DNA of 64,000 nt from Blautia schinkii (GCF_013304825.1 NZ_JAAWUO010000017.1:1-64000), one strand, 5' to 3'. Shown: positions 1-9,345, numbered from the stretch's first letter. Notes: generated from the letters alone by a model not told the origin. Numbers and translations are program-made.

Positions 1-5
1 GAATA

Positions 6-47
6 GTCCCTTATAGGGACAGAGCAAGCCACCCGCTAAGCGGGTGG
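6..47. mobile_element. Two tandem hairpins, possible right end of an IS200/IS605-type element
   Basis: Two perfect stem-loops lie at the left edge. GTCCC (6-10) pairs with GGGAC (16-20), and CCACCCGC (29-36) pairs with GCGGGTGG (40-47) across a TAA loop. The text after them contains TTGAC and TTAC pentamer/tetramer motifs. Subterminal hairpins of this kind are typical of IS200/IS605 right ends and of TnpB-associated omega-RNA tails. No transposase reading frame is inside the window, so the assignment rests on structure alone. It could also be a terminator, but no T-run follows. Confidence 0.4.
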
Positions 48-115
48 TCTTGACTTACATGCTGTGAGACTACAGATAATGTATATCCGGGGCACAGGAT
101 CATATGAAAAACTGC

Positions 116-148
116 GTAGTGAGACGGATGGAGTGAGTCCGGTTGACT
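116..148 (+). repeat. Dispersed hairpin repeat, copy 1
   Basis: By eye, 23 of 33 positions match the segment at 5694-5726. Both begin GTAG, carry CGGAT then GTCCG, and end with ACT. The CGGA and TCCG arms can pair. The repeat lies just upstream of the MgtC gene in non-coding DNA. Other members are at 17999-18022 and 23788-23811. Confidence 0.5.
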
Positions 149-268
149 AGACAGCTTTCGAATGGCGGGAGTGTGGTCTGCGGCGTTTGTGCAGGGCAAA
201 ATGGAAGGATACGCTATTGGCGTTATCACCGGCAGAAAATAATGATACAACAGGAAAGGGGCAAATTT

Positions 269-985
269 ATGGGCGGAATTTTCGGAGCATGTAATGCGAT
301 ATCGGATTATTTGCACACTTTAAATATGGGATCGACGCTGTTTCGGCTGATCCTTGCGATGTTTCTTGGATGTCTGATCGGTATTGACCGTGGAATGAAG
401 AAGCGTGTGGCAGGTGTGAAAACACACATGATCGTCTGTATGGGGGCAACCCTGGTTATGATGACGGGCGATTTTATCCATGTATATTCTAATGGGGCAG
501 GGATCGGAGATACTGCACGACTTGGCGCACAGGTTGTCAGCGGGATTGGTTTTCTTGGCGTGGGAACGATTATCGTGACCGGGCAGAGACATGTTTCAGG
601 TCTTACAACGGCAGCCAGCCTCTGGACATCCGCATGTATCGGACTGGCTGTGGGGATCGGCTTTTACAGCGGTGCGATCTTTACCACGCTGGGACTTATT
701 CTGGTGTTCAAATATGCGAAATATATAGAGGTTTATGTGGAAGAGCATTCCAATACCTATGACGTATATATGGAGTTTGAAAATGAAGACAAGATGAGTA
801 TGGTCATAAAGAAGCTTCGGGAAGAGGACATCATGATCTCCAATGTAGTTATCATCAAAAAGAGATCCAAAACACAGAGCGTGGTGATTCAGGCAACAAT
901 GGAGGCTGCCAAATGGAAAGCACGTCATACTGTATTTCGCGAAGTAAGGCAGCAGGAAGGGGTTATTTCTGTAGAGGAAATATGA
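269..985 (+). CDS. MgtC/SapB family membrane protein
   Basis: A 238-residue inner-membrane protein of the MgtC family. The N-terminal half has about four to five hydrophobic segments with the family signature region (LGCLIGIDRG, then KTHMIVCMGA). The C-terminal roughly 80 residues are soluble and ACT-like, as in full-length MgtC relatives. An upstream in-frame ATG at 143 would add 42 unrelated residues. The start at 269 is preferred because AGGAAAGGGG (252-261) lies seven bases before it. Family members are linked to magnesium homeostasis and acid or intracellular stress, but the substrate and mechanism cannot be read from sequence. The gene stands alone, upstream of and separate from the glycerol genes. 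Confidence 0.85.
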   Translation: MGGIFGACNAISDYLHTLNMGSTLFRLILAMFLGCLIGIDRGMKKRVAGVKTHMIVCMGATLVMMTGDFIHVYSNGAGIGDTARLGAQVVSGIGFLGVGTIIVTGQRHVSGLTTAASLWTSACIGLAVGIGFYSGAIFTTLGLILVFKYAKYIEVYVEEHSNTYDVYMEFENEDKMSMVIKKLREEDIMISNVVIIKKRSKTQSVVIQATMEAAKWKARHTVFREVRQQEGVISVEEI

Positions 986-1071
986 TCGGGAATACAATGA
1001 AACTTATCATGTTTTTGATGAAGTTAAGAGTATGTTAAAGAAAAAACGATATATTTCACAAAAAAATGTAC

Positions 1072-1100
1072 TTGAAATATGGAAAATAGTCTGATATAAT
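1072..1100 (+). promoter_or_regulatory. Sigma-A promoter of the glycerol-3-phosphate operon
   Basis: TTGAAA (1072-1077), 17-bp spacer, TATAAT (1095-1100), with an extended -10 TG at 1092-1093. Transcription would start near 1107, giving a leader of about 335 nt before the first gene at 1444. The same arrangement recurs at 4779-4807. Confidence 0.8.
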
Positions 1101-1167
1101 AAACACAAAGTGAAGAAGGAATCTGATTCAGCTTGCTGAATACAGAGAATGCCATTGAGAACAGAGA

Positions 1168-1215
1168 CCGGCATGAAGACACATGGATAAATGTGTTTTT
1201 GTGCCGGCTATTTTT
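1168..1215 (+). terminator. Leader hairpin with U-run, candidate GlpP-controlled attenuator
   Basis: CCGGCA (1168-1173) pairs with TGCCGG (1202-1207) and ACACAT (1179-1184) with ATGTGT (1191-1196), with a mismatched internal loop between. ATTTTT follows at 1210-1215. The hairpin sits inside the leader of the operon starting at 1444. GlpP proteins are known to act by antitermination in leaders of glp genes, and a GlpP gene lies at 7158. Its use as attenuator is inference; it could simply be a weak terminator. Confidence 0.45.
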
Positions 1216-1443
1216 ATGCACAAGTGTTAATGTTTCAAAAGGATTACAAGGGTTACAAGGGTTACGGCATAAAAATAATGGCATATTCGCTTGAAAGATT
1301 GCTGTTCGTAAGCAGTACTCCTCGCAGGATATTTACCTGCGGACGGCAATGCTTGTGTTGCAACGGATATTCTGCTGTTTCCGGCGCAGAGAAAGCCGGG
1401 GACAGTTCAGAAGATCCGCAAACAGGAAAGGAGAAACAGATCT
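1216..1443 (+). other. Remaining operon leader, no gene seen
   Basis: This stretch has a direct repeat of GGTTACAAG-like units (about 1243-1266) and a second hairpin, CGCAGG (1323-1328) with CCTGCG (1336-1341). The open frame from 1191 to 1451 has a cysteine-rich composition unlike any known protein and overlaps the next gene's ribosome binding site (GGAAAGGAG, 1425-1433), so it is not called. A structured 5' UTR is the best reading. Confidence 0.5.
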
Positions 1444-2901
1444 ATGTATGATGTGATCATTATCGGAGCAGGAGTTTCCGGAGCGGCAGCGGCGAGAGAG
1501 CTTTCAAGATATCGGCTGAAAATCTGCGTTCTGGAGCGAGAAGAGGATGTATGCTGTGGAACTTCCAAGGCAAACAGCGGAATCGCTCATTCCGGTTATG
1601 ATGCAGAACCGGGAAGCCTTATGGCGGAACTGAATGTGAAGGGCAGCAATATGATGGGACAGCTTTCGAAGGAACTGGATTTTCCTTTTAAACAGACTGG
1701 TTCATTGACTGTCTGTACGACTGAGAATGGAATCGCCATGCTGCATAAGCTGCGTGAAAGAGGAATGAAAAACGGAGTAGAGGGACTGAGGATCCTTGAC
1801 AGAGAAGAAGCACTTGCCATGGAGCCGAATCTGTCTGATCAGGTGCTGGCAGCGCTGTATGCACCGACATCCGGAATTGTCTGTCCCTTTGAGCTGAACA
1901 TTGCAATGGCAGAGAATGCATATAACAATGGCGTGGAATTTAAATTTGACACAGAAGTAAAGCACATCCGAAAACAGGAAAAAGGTTTTGTTGTGGAAAC
2001 CTCAAAGGGTGATTTTGAGACAGGCTGTATCGTCAATGCTGCCGGGGTCTATGCGGATGTTTTTCATAATATGGTAAGTGAGAAAAAACTGCATATCACT
2101 CCTCGTAGGGGTGAGTATATGCTTCTTGATAAAAGTGCAGGAACACATGTGAATCATACGATCTTTGCGCTTCCGAACAAGAGCGGAAAAGGAGTTCTGG
2201 TAACACAGACTGTCCATGGAAACATTCTGATCGGGCCTACAGCTACGGATCTGGAGGATCGGGAGGAAACAGCGACTACATCAGAGGGGATGGAGGAAGT
2301 AAGTGCCAAATCCCGCAAAACAGTAAAGGATATTCCACTGCGGAAGGTGATCACAAGCTTTGCAGGGCTTCGAGCTATCGAGGACGGTATGGATTTTGTG
2401 ATAGGAGAGGTGGAGGATGCTCCCGGATTTATCGATTGTGCAGGAATCGCATCCCCGGGACTTACCAGCTCACCGGCCATTGGCTGTATGGTTGCTGACA
2501 TAGTAAAAGAAAAATTACATCCGGAAGTAAATCCGGATTTTGATCCGGTGAGAAAAGGGATCCTGGATCCGTCAGAGCTTTCTCTGGAAGAAAGAAATGA
2601 GCTGATCAAAAGATCACCGGAATATGGAAATATCATCTGTAGATGTGAGATGATCTCTGAGGGAGAGATCCTGGATGCGATCCGAAGACCTCTTGGAGCG
2701 AAATCCCTGGATGGAGTAAAACGTCGTACAAGAGCAGGAATGGGAAGATGTCAGTCAGGCTTCTGTTCTCCCAGAACAATGGAGATCCTCAGCCGAGAGC
2801 TTGGCATTTCCATGGAGGAGATCACAAAAACAGGCGGAGCTTCCAGACTGATCGAAGGAACCAACAAGAAAATTGCAGAGGAGGGCGAGAACCATGAATG
2901 A
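1444..2901 (+). CDS. glpA: Anaerobic glycerol-3-phosphate dehydrogenase, GlpA-like flavoprotein with BFD [2Fe-2S] domain
   Basis: A 485-residue FAD-dependent oxidoreductase expected to oxidise glycerol-3-phosphate to dihydroxyacetone phosphate. The N-terminus has the dinucleotide-binding motif GAGVSGAAAAREL, and the DAO fold fills about residues 1-370. The C-terminal about 100 residues carry paired cysteines (CRC, then CQSGFC) typical of BFD-like [2Fe-2S] domains. It starts at ATG 1444 after GGAAAGGAG. It is followed with overlap by a second flavoprotein and a DUF1667 protein, a trio often seen together in Clostridia. The glpP and glpK genes nearby support the substrate. The broader family also includes 2-hydroxyglutarate oxidases, so the assignment leans on context. 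Confidence 0.8.
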   Translation: MYDVIIIGAGVSGAAAARELSRYRLKICVLEREEDVCCGTSKANSGIAHSGYDAEPGSLMAELNVKGSNMMGQLSKELDFPFKQTGSLTVCTTENGIAMLHKLRERGMKNGVEGLRILDREEALAMEPNLSDQVLAALYAPTSGIVCPFELNIAMAENAYNNGVEFKFDTEVKHIRKQEKGFVVETSKGDFETGCIVNAAGVYADVFHNMVSEKKLHITPRRGEYMLLDKSAGTHVNHTIFALPNKSGKGVLVTQTVHGNILIGPTATDLEDREETATTSEGMEEVSAKSRKTVKDIPLRKVITSFAGLRAIEDGMDFVIGEVEDAPGFIDCAGIASPGLTSSPAIGCMVADIVKEKLHPEVNPDFDPVRKGILDPSELSLEERNELIKRSPEYGNIICRCEMISEGEILDAIRRPLGAKSLDGVKRRTRAGMGRCQSGFCSPRTMEILSRELGISMEEITKTGGASRLIEGTNKKIAEEGENHE

Positions 2902-4195
2902 TAAGATTATGGTGAAGAGAGATATCGTGATCATAGGCGGAGGCCCTGCAGGACTGGCAGCAGCCCTGGCTGCAAAGAAAGAGGGAGCAGAGAGTATCCT
3001 GATCCTGGAACGTGATAAGGAACTGGGCGGGATCCTGAATCAGTGTATCCATAATGGATTTGGCCTTCATACATTTCAGGAGGAGCTGACAGGACCGGAA
3101 TATGCGGCACGTTTTATCCGGATGGTAAAAGAGCAGCAGATCGAGTACCGGCTGAACACCATGGTCATGGATATCAGCCAGGATAAGGTGATCACTGCCA
3201 TGAGCTGCCAGGAGGGAATGTATCAGATCCGGGCAAAAGCTGTGATCCTTGCCATGGGCTGCAGAGAGAGACCGCGAGGCGCACTGAACATTCCGGGATA
3301 TCGACCGGCAGGCATTTATTCAGCAGGAACAGCACAGCGCCTTGTAAACATGGAAGGATTTATGCCGGGGAAAAAAGTAGTGATCCTGGGATCCGGTGAT
3401 ATCGGACTGATCATGGCCAGACGTATGACACTGGAAGGGGCAGAGGTTAAGGCTGTGGCAGAGCTGATGCCATATTCCGGAGGCCTGAAGCGAAATATCG
3501 TGCAGTGCCTGGATGATTTCGGGATCCCGTTGAAGCTTAGCCATACAGTGGTTGACATAAAAGGAAAAGAGCGTGTGGAAGGAATCACTCTTGCAGAGGT
3601 AGATGAAAACAGACGTCCGATTCCTGGTACAGAGGAATTTTTTGAATGCGATACGCTTCTTCTTTCTGTTGGACTGATCCCGGAGAATGAGCTTTCCGGC
3701 CAGGCAGGTGTGAAGCTGAGCAATGTGACTTCCGGACCGGTAGTAAACGAAAGTCTGGAGACAAATGTAGAAGGTATTTTTGCTTGCGGAAATGTTCTTC
3801 ATGTTCACGATCTGGTAGATTTTGTGTCAGAGGAAGCAGGCAATGCAGGAAGAAATGCGGCTCTCTATATAAACAACAATGGAGAGGAAAGAATACCGGA
3901 AGAGATAAAGATCACACTTTCTCCCCAAAACGGAGTCCGCTACACAGTGCCATCTGAGATCCGTATCTGTCATATGGCGGAGGAGCAGCTGGTCCGCTTC
4001 CGTGTGGGAAATGTATATAAAAATTGTTACATCCGGGCATATCTGGATGGAGAACGGATCTTTTCCAGAAAGAAACAGGTGGCAGCGCCCGGAGAGATGG
4101 AACAGATCAAACTGAAAAAAGAGCAGCTTCTTTCCATTCTGGAAGGAAAACAGAAACAGGATAAACATGAACTTGTGATCCAGGTGGAGGAGTGA
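2894..4195 (+). CDS. NAD(P)/FAD-dependent oxidoreductase, partner of the GlpA-like enzyme
   Basis: A 433-residue pyridine-nucleotide-disulfide-type flavoprotein. It has an N-terminal FAD-binding GGGPAGLAAAL motif (about residues 14-24), a second nucleotide-binding motif (GSGDIGLIMARR, about residue 170) and a C-terminal FAD motif ending in GIFACGN. ATG 2894 overlaps the upstream gene by eight bases and has its own purine-rich ribosome binding site, so translation is probably coupled. An in-frame ATG at 2873 lies within the upstream gene and is less likely. The protein probably passes electrons between NAD(H) and the GlpA-like flavoprotein. Its exact acceptor is not evident. It does not resemble E. 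coli GlpB closely enough to use that symbol. Confidence 0.8.
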   Translation: MNDKIMVKRDIVIIGGGPAGLAAALAAKKEGAESILILERDKELGGILNQCIHNGFGLHTFQEELTGPEYAARFIRMVKEQQIEYRLNTMVMDISQDKVITAMSCQEGMYQIRAKAVILAMGCRERPRGALNIPGYRPAGIYSAGTAQRLVNMEGFMPGKKVVILGSGDIGLIMARRMTLEGAEVKAVAELMPYSGGLKRNIVQCLDDFGIPLKLSHTVVDIKGKERVEGITLAEVDENRRPIPGTEEFFECDTLLLSVGLIPENELSGQAGVKLSNVTSGPVVNESLETNVEGIFACGNVLHVHDLVDFVSEEAGNAGRNAALYINNNGEERIPEEIKITLSPQNGVRYTVPSEIRICHMAEEQLVRFRVGNVYKNCYIRAYLDGERIFSRKKQVAAPGEMEQIKLKKEQLLSILEGKQKQDKHELVIQVEE

Positions 4196-4200
4196 TAAAA

Positions 4201-4572
4201 ATGGAAAAAAGGAATCTTACTTGTATCGGATGCCCCATGGGATGCGCCCTTCTGGTGGAAATGAATGGAAAAGAGATCGTTTCCGTCACAGGAAATACCT
4301 GTAAAAAAGGTGCGGAATATGCAGTGAAGGAAGTGACAGATCCAACCAGGATCGTGACAACGACCGTGCGTGTGAAGAATGGAAACATGCCGGTGGTGTC
4401 AGTAAAGACGGCACAGGATATTCCAAAAGGAAAGATTTTTGACTGTGTGGATGCACTGAGGGACGTATGTATGGAAGCACCGGTTCAGATCGGAGATGTG
4501 ATCCTGGAGAATGTAGCAGGTACAGGCGTGGATATCGTGGCTACAGGAAATGTGAAGCAGATCATACAGTGA
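4201..4572 (+). CDS. DUF1667 family protein, third subunit-like partner
   Basis: A 123-residue protein with a compact cysteine cluster near the N-terminus (CIGCPMGC), a fourth region cysteine in NTCKKG, and a mixed alpha/beta C-terminus. These cysteines suggest an iron-sulfur or zinc site. Proteins of this family are regularly encoded after GlpA-like and NAD-linked flavoproteins, which is exactly the arrangement here. A GTG at 4192 is in frame but sits inside the ribosome binding site GGTGGAGGAG; ATG 4201 has correct spacing. It probably completes an anaerobic glycerol-3-phosphate dehydrogenase complex. Direct biochemical knowledge of the family is limited. Confidence 0.75.
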   Translation: MEKRNLTCIGCPMGCALLVEMNGKEIVSVTGNTCKKGAEYAVKEVTDPTRIVTTTVRVKNGNMPVVSVKTAQDIPKGKIFDCVDALRDVCMEAPVQIGDVILENVAGTGVDIVATGNVKQIIQ

Positions 4573-4624
4573 TCTGCAAAGGATATATATGGCGATCTGT
4601 ATGCTTATAATATGTCAGCCCTCA

Positions 4625-4680
4625 GGCAGACAAAGCGAATAAAATAAACCTGAAAAGGCGTTTTTATCGCTTTGTTTGCC
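4625..4680. repeat. Long imperfect palindrome after the DUF1667 gene
   Basis: The arms 4625-4643 and 4661-4680 are nearly complementary, with a core ACAAAGCGA/TCGCTTTGT and an outer GGCA/TGCC. The central loop contains a small CCT-GAAA-AGG hairpin. No T-run follows on the plus strand. It could act as a processing or weak termination signal between the glpA unit and the promoter at 4779. Apart from this, the rest of 4573-4778 is AT-rich with no gene seen. Confidence 0.5.
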
Positions 4681-4778
4681 ACGAAATAAAATATACAAAA
4701 TGCACAAAAAATAATAAGAAGAAAAAGAATAATTAATTAAAAAGCAACAAAAAAACATAAAAAAACAGACGAAAAATG

Positions 4779-4807
4779 TTGAAAATAAATAAATACTATG
4801 ATATAAT
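4779..4807 (+). promoter_or_regulatory. Sigma-A promoter of the glycerophosphodiesterase gene
   Basis: TTGAAA (4779-4784), 17-bp spacer, TATAAT (4802-4807), extended -10 TG at 4799-4800. The upstream 60 bp are A-rich and could act as an UP element. The match in hexamers, spacing and TGA before the -10 to the promoter at 1072 is notable. Confidence 0.8.
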
Positions 4808-4870
4808 CAGAAATATGAATTAGCAAAAATGCTAACAACGATGTAATGCATTGAATGGAGGATGATTAGA

Positions 4871-5602
4871 ATGAAAGTATTTGGACATCGTGGTTTCAGC
4901 GGAGAATATCCGGAGAATACAATGCTGGCGTTTCAGAAAGCTGTGGAGGCTGGATGCGAGGGAATTGAACTTGATGTACAGCTGACCAAGGATCTGGTTC
5001 CGGTGATCATGCACGATGAGAAGGTTGACCGTACCACAGATGGAAGCGGATATATCTATGATCTTACATATGATGAACTGTGTAAACTGGATTGCAGCTA
5101 TCCGGATAAATTTGCCGGAAAATTCGGCAGACTTCAGATCCCGACTCTGAGAGAGTATTTGGAATGGATGGCTGAGGAAGAAGATCTGATCACCAACATT
5201 GAGCTGAAGAACAGTGTTTATTATTATGGTGGTATGGAAGAGAAAGTGATCGACATGATCTGTGAATACGGACTGGAGGATCGGATAATTCTTTCTTCCT
5301 TTAATAATGCTTCCATCGTACTGTGCAGACAGAGCGATGAAACCATTGCAGGTGGTTTTCTGGTAGATAAATATGTGGACAATGCAGGCGTTTATGCGAG
5401 AAATTGTGATGTTCAGTATTATCATCCGAATCTGAAATATCTGGAAGAAGAGCATGTACGCAGCTGTTCACAGAACGGCATTGGGGTAAATGTCTGGACT
5501 GTAAATGAGGAAGAGGATATGAGAAGGATGAAGAAATGGGGAGTAAACTCCATTATCACCAATTATCCGGACAGAGGAAGAGCAGTGGCAGATGAGGATT
5601 GA
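4871..5602 (+). CDS. ugpQ: Glycerophosphodiester phosphodiesterase
   Basis: A 243-residue cytoplasmic enzyme that hydrolyses glycerophosphodiesters to glycerol-3-phosphate and an alcohol. The family motifs are present: GHRGFSGEYPENT at the N-terminus, ELDVQLTKD, and IMHDEKVDRTT, giving the catalytic histidines and metal-binding acidic residues. Length matches short bacterial GDPD enzymes. ATG 4871 is chosen over ATG 4862 because GGAGG (4857-4861) abuts the earlier codon and sits nine bases before the later one. There is no signal peptide. It has its own promoter and would feed glycerol-3-phosphate into the dehydrogenase encoded upstream. Confidence 0.9.
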   Translation: MKVFGHRGFSGEYPENTMLAFQKAVEAGCEGIELDVQLTKDLVPVIMHDEKVDRTTDGSGYIYDLTYDELCKLDCSYPDKFAGKFGRLQIPTLREYLEWMAEEEDLITNIELKNSVYYYGGMEEKVIDMICEYGLEDRIILSSFNNASIVLCRQSDETIAGGFLVDKYVDNAGVYARNCDVQYYHPNLKYLEEEHVRSCSQNGIGVNVWTVNEEEDMRRMKKWGVNSIITNYPDRGRAVADED

Positions 5603-5608
5603 CACTGC

Positions 5609-5744
5609 GATGTAAAGACACTTTCTGTGAGGTACATACAGGAGGCAGGCTGAATTTGAACGCAGATCGCGAAGCGACTGCGTTCATGAGCAAGTAGCGA
5701 AGCGGATTGCGAATGTCCGCTTTACTGCAGGTTGTGTTTACATC
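5609..5744 (+). repeat. Nested multi-hairpin intergenic element, copy 2 of the dispersed repeat
   Basis: An outer pair GATGTAAA (5609-5616)/TTTACATC (5737-5744) encloses two hairpins. TGAACGCA (5657-5664) pairs with TGCGTTCA (5679-5686), and AGTA plus AAGCGGA (5693-5706, with a three-base bulge) pairs with TCCGCTTTACT (5716-5726). A further hairpin, GCAGGA/TCCTGC, follows at about 5749-5765. The core at 5694-5726 is shared with copies at 116, 17999 and 23788. No reading frame is credible here. Confidence 0.6.
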
Positions 5745-5825
5745 TCCGGCAGGAGGGGGTCCTGCTGCAGATCTATATAAGTAAAATAAAAAAACTATAA
5801 TAATGTATATGGAGGGGTTTTTACA

Positions 5826-6944
5826 ATGGAGAAAGAAACAAGACCTTTTATTTCCTGGCAGCTTGCAGACGATTTTATGACTGCAGTATTTGAGAAAATG
5901 GGAGTTCCGACGGAGGATGCAAGACTTTGCTCTGACGTACTTCTGGAAAGTGACAGACGTGGAATTGAGAGCCATGGCTGCAACCGTTTCAAACCGATCT
6001 ATATCGACCGTATCAAATCCGGAATCTTAAATCCTGTAACAAAGATCGATATTCTTAAAGAGACACCAACAACTGCAGTTCTTGATGCTAACGATGGTAT
6101 GGGAATGGTAGCCAGCAAGAAGGCTATGGACATGTGTATTGAAAAAGCACATAAATACGGCATGGGTATGGTTGCAGTCCGTAACTCTTCCCATTATGGA
6201 ATCGCAGGATATTGGACAGGTCTCGCAGCAAAAGAGAATATGATCGGTATCAGCGGTACCAACGCAAGACCATCCGTTGCACCGACATTTGGTGTTGAAA
6301 ATATGCTTGGAACCAACCCATTAACATTTAGTATGCCTACAGATGAGCCGTTCCCATTTACACTGGACTGTGCAACATCTGTTATCCAGAATGGCAAGAT
6401 CGAATACTACGCACGTATCAACCATGATACTCCTAAGGGTCTTGTTATTTCCAGAGAAGGAGAGGAGCTTACAGACAGTGCGGAGATCCTTAAGAAGATC
6501 AGAAGCCAGCAGGCAGCACTTGCTCCTCTCGGTGGATTTGGTGAGACAACCGGAGGATATAAGGGATACGGATACTCTACTGTTGTTGAGATCCTTTCCG
6601 CAGCTCTTCAGTCCGGTCTCTTCCTGAAAGCTCTGGATGGTAAGGATGAGGAAGGAAAGATTCGTCCATATCATCTTGGACATTTCTTTATTGCTATCGA
6701 TACAGAGGCATTTATGGGTGCAGAGGCATTCAAGAAAACATGCGGTGATATCCTGAGAGACCTGAGAGGCTCCGAGAAGGCTCCTGGACAGGAACGTATC
6801 TACACAGCAGGCGAGAAGGAATATGATGTATGGATGTATCGTAAGGATAAGGGAGTTCCGGTGACAGAGGCAGTTCAGAAAGAGTTTATCGGACTTCGCG
6901 ATGAATTCGGACTTACACAGTTCAAATTCCCGTTTGAGAAATGA
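5826..6944 (+). CDS. Ldh2 (malate/L-lactate dehydrogenase) family oxidoreductase
   Basis: A 372-residue NAD(P)-dependent 2-hydroxyacid dehydrogenase of the Ldh_2/MDH2 family, not the classical Rossmann lactate dehydrogenase. Family marks include the ESDRRGIESHGCNR region near residue 45, SSHYGIAGYW around residue 120 with the conserved histidine, and GTNPLTFSMPT. GGAGGGG lies nine bases upstream of ATG 5826. The substrate could be malate, lactate, ureidoglycolate or another 2-hydroxyacid; sequence does not decide. Its place between the phosphodiesterase and glpP suggests a role in redox balancing or side-product handling of glycerol metabolism, but that is context only. A strong terminator follows. 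Codon use is smooth and typical of a well-expressed gene. Confidence 0.85.
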   Translation: MEKETRPFISWQLADDFMTAVFEKMGVPTEDARLCSDVLLESDRRGIESHGCNRFKPIYIDRIKSGILNPVTKIDILKETPTTAVLDANDGMGMVASKKAMDMCIEKAHKYGMGMVAVRNSSHYGIAGYWTGLAAKENMIGISGTNARPSVAPTFGVENMLGTNPLTFSMPTDEPFPFTLDCATSVIQNGKIEYYARINHDTPKGLVISREGEELTDSAEILKKIRSQQAALAPLGGFGETTGGYKGYGYSTVVEILSAALQSGLFLKALDGKDEEGKIRPYHLGHFFIAIDTEAFMGAEAFKKTCGDILRDLRGSEKAPGQERIYTAGEKEYDVWMYRKDKGVPVTEAVQKEFIGLRDEFGLTQFKFPFEK

Positions 6945-6953
6945 TGTATCTGC

Positions 6954-6986
6954 AGAAGGGAAGTCCATAGGGGCTTCCCTTCTTTT
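6954..6986 (+). terminator. Rho-independent terminator after the Ldh2-family gene
   Basis: AGAAGGGAAG (6954-6963) pairs with CTTCCCTTCT (6974-6983). The stem is extended by TCC/GGG around an ATAG tetraloop and followed by TTTT. Confidence 0.9.
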
Positions 6987-7077
6987 GCCAGAGAAGAAGA
7001 TTGTCTGAGAATTGTAATACAGCCGGAAATAAAACAGATATATTTGGCAAATGTGTCTGGTCTTTGAAGCAATAAAC

Positions 7078-7086
7078 TGATACAAT
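7078..7086 (+). promoter_or_regulatory. Extended -10 promoter for glpP-glpK
   Basis: TGA followed by TACAAT (7081-7086). No good -35 hexamer is seen at 16-18 bp. The position, about 70 bp before glpP and after a terminator, supports it. Confidence 0.45.
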
Positions 7087-7157
7087 AAGAATAATATCTT
7101 CAAACAATGCGCGGAGATAGGATGATATTGTGTGAACATTGCGGAGGAAGAGAGAAG

Positions 7158-7733
7158 ATGAACAAAGAATTTCTGGACGCGATCGAGGCGAACCCGATCA
7201 TAGCGGCTGTAAAGGATGAACAGGGACTTCAGAACTGTCTGGGCAGAGAGGAGCTTACCGTGATCTTTATCCTGTATGGAGATATCCGTTCTATTGGGGG
7301 AATTGTGGAGCGGATCCACCAGGCGGGGAAGATCGCGATGGCACATATAGACCTGATCACAGGTTTAAGCTCAAAAGAGGTTTCTGTGGATTATATTTGC
7401 AAAAATATCCACGCAGATGGGATCATTTCAACAAAAGCATCCATGATCAACAGGGCGAAGAAGCTTGGAATGTATACAGTTCTGCGCTTTTTCCTTATTG
7501 ATTCCATGGCGATCAAGAATATTGAGAATCTGGGAAATCAGCATGAGCAGCTGCCGGATGTGGTGGAGGTTCTGCCGGGACTGATGCCGAAGATTCTTAA
7601 ACAGATATGTAAAACAAGCAAGGTGCCTGTGATCGCAGGTGGTTTGATCTCCGATAAGGAGGATGTGATGGGAGCCCTGGGTGCGGGGGCAGCAGCGGTT
7701 TCCACTACAAATCAGAAGGTATGGGAATTATGA
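7158..7733 (+). CDS. glpP: Glycerol-3-phosphate responsive antiterminator GlpP
   Basis: A 191-residue single-domain TIM-barrel-like protein of the GlpP family. It has the phosphate-binding-type motifs AHIDLITGLSS and VIAGGLISDKED, and the run HADGIISTK. In Bacillus, GlpP binds glycerol-3-phosphate and prevents termination in the leaders of glp transcripts. ATG 7158 follows GGAGGAAGAGAG; the upstream ATG at 7107 would add 17 residues without family resemblance. It is encoded directly before glpK, and leader hairpins at 1168-1215 and 7735-7758 are possible RNA targets. The GlpP assignment is firm, while the target sites are inferred. Confidence 0.9.
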   Translation: MNKEFLDAIEANPIIAAVKDEQGLQNCLGREELTVIFILYGDIRSIGGIVERIHQAGKIAMAHIDLITGLSSKEVSVDYICKNIHADGIISTKASMINRAKKLGMYTVLRFFLIDSMAIKNIENLGNQHEQLPDVVEVLPGLMPKILKQICKTSKVPVIAGGLISDKEDVMGALGAGAAAVSTTNQKVWEL

Positions 7734-9284
<1,551 letters not shown>

Positions 9285-9299
9285 AAGATAAAAAAGAAA

Positions 9300-9345
9300 A
9301 GTCATGCAGCGGGACCGGATGAAAATGTCCTGTGCATGGCTTTTT
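9300..9345. terminator. Bidirectional terminator between glpK and the DUF6465-like gene
   Basis: AGTCATGCA (9300-9308) pairs with TGCATGGC (9333-9340), and CGGGAC (9310-9315) with GTCCTG (9327-9332), allowing wobble. TTTTT follows on the plus strand. The A-run at 9289-9300 gives a T-run when read on the minus strand, so both convergent genes can end here. Confidence 0.85.

Noticed and set aside
143-268. N-terminal extension of the MgtC protein
   Set aside because: No family similarity, overlaps a dispersed repeat; the start at 269 has a good ribosome binding site.
1191-1451. Open frame of 86 codons in the glpA leader
   Set aside because: Cys/Tyr-rich composition, no ribosome binding site, overlaps the leader hairpin and the next gene's start.
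6321-7346. 341-codon minus-strand frame
   Set aside because: Crosses the Ldh2 gene, its terminator and glpP; no coding character.
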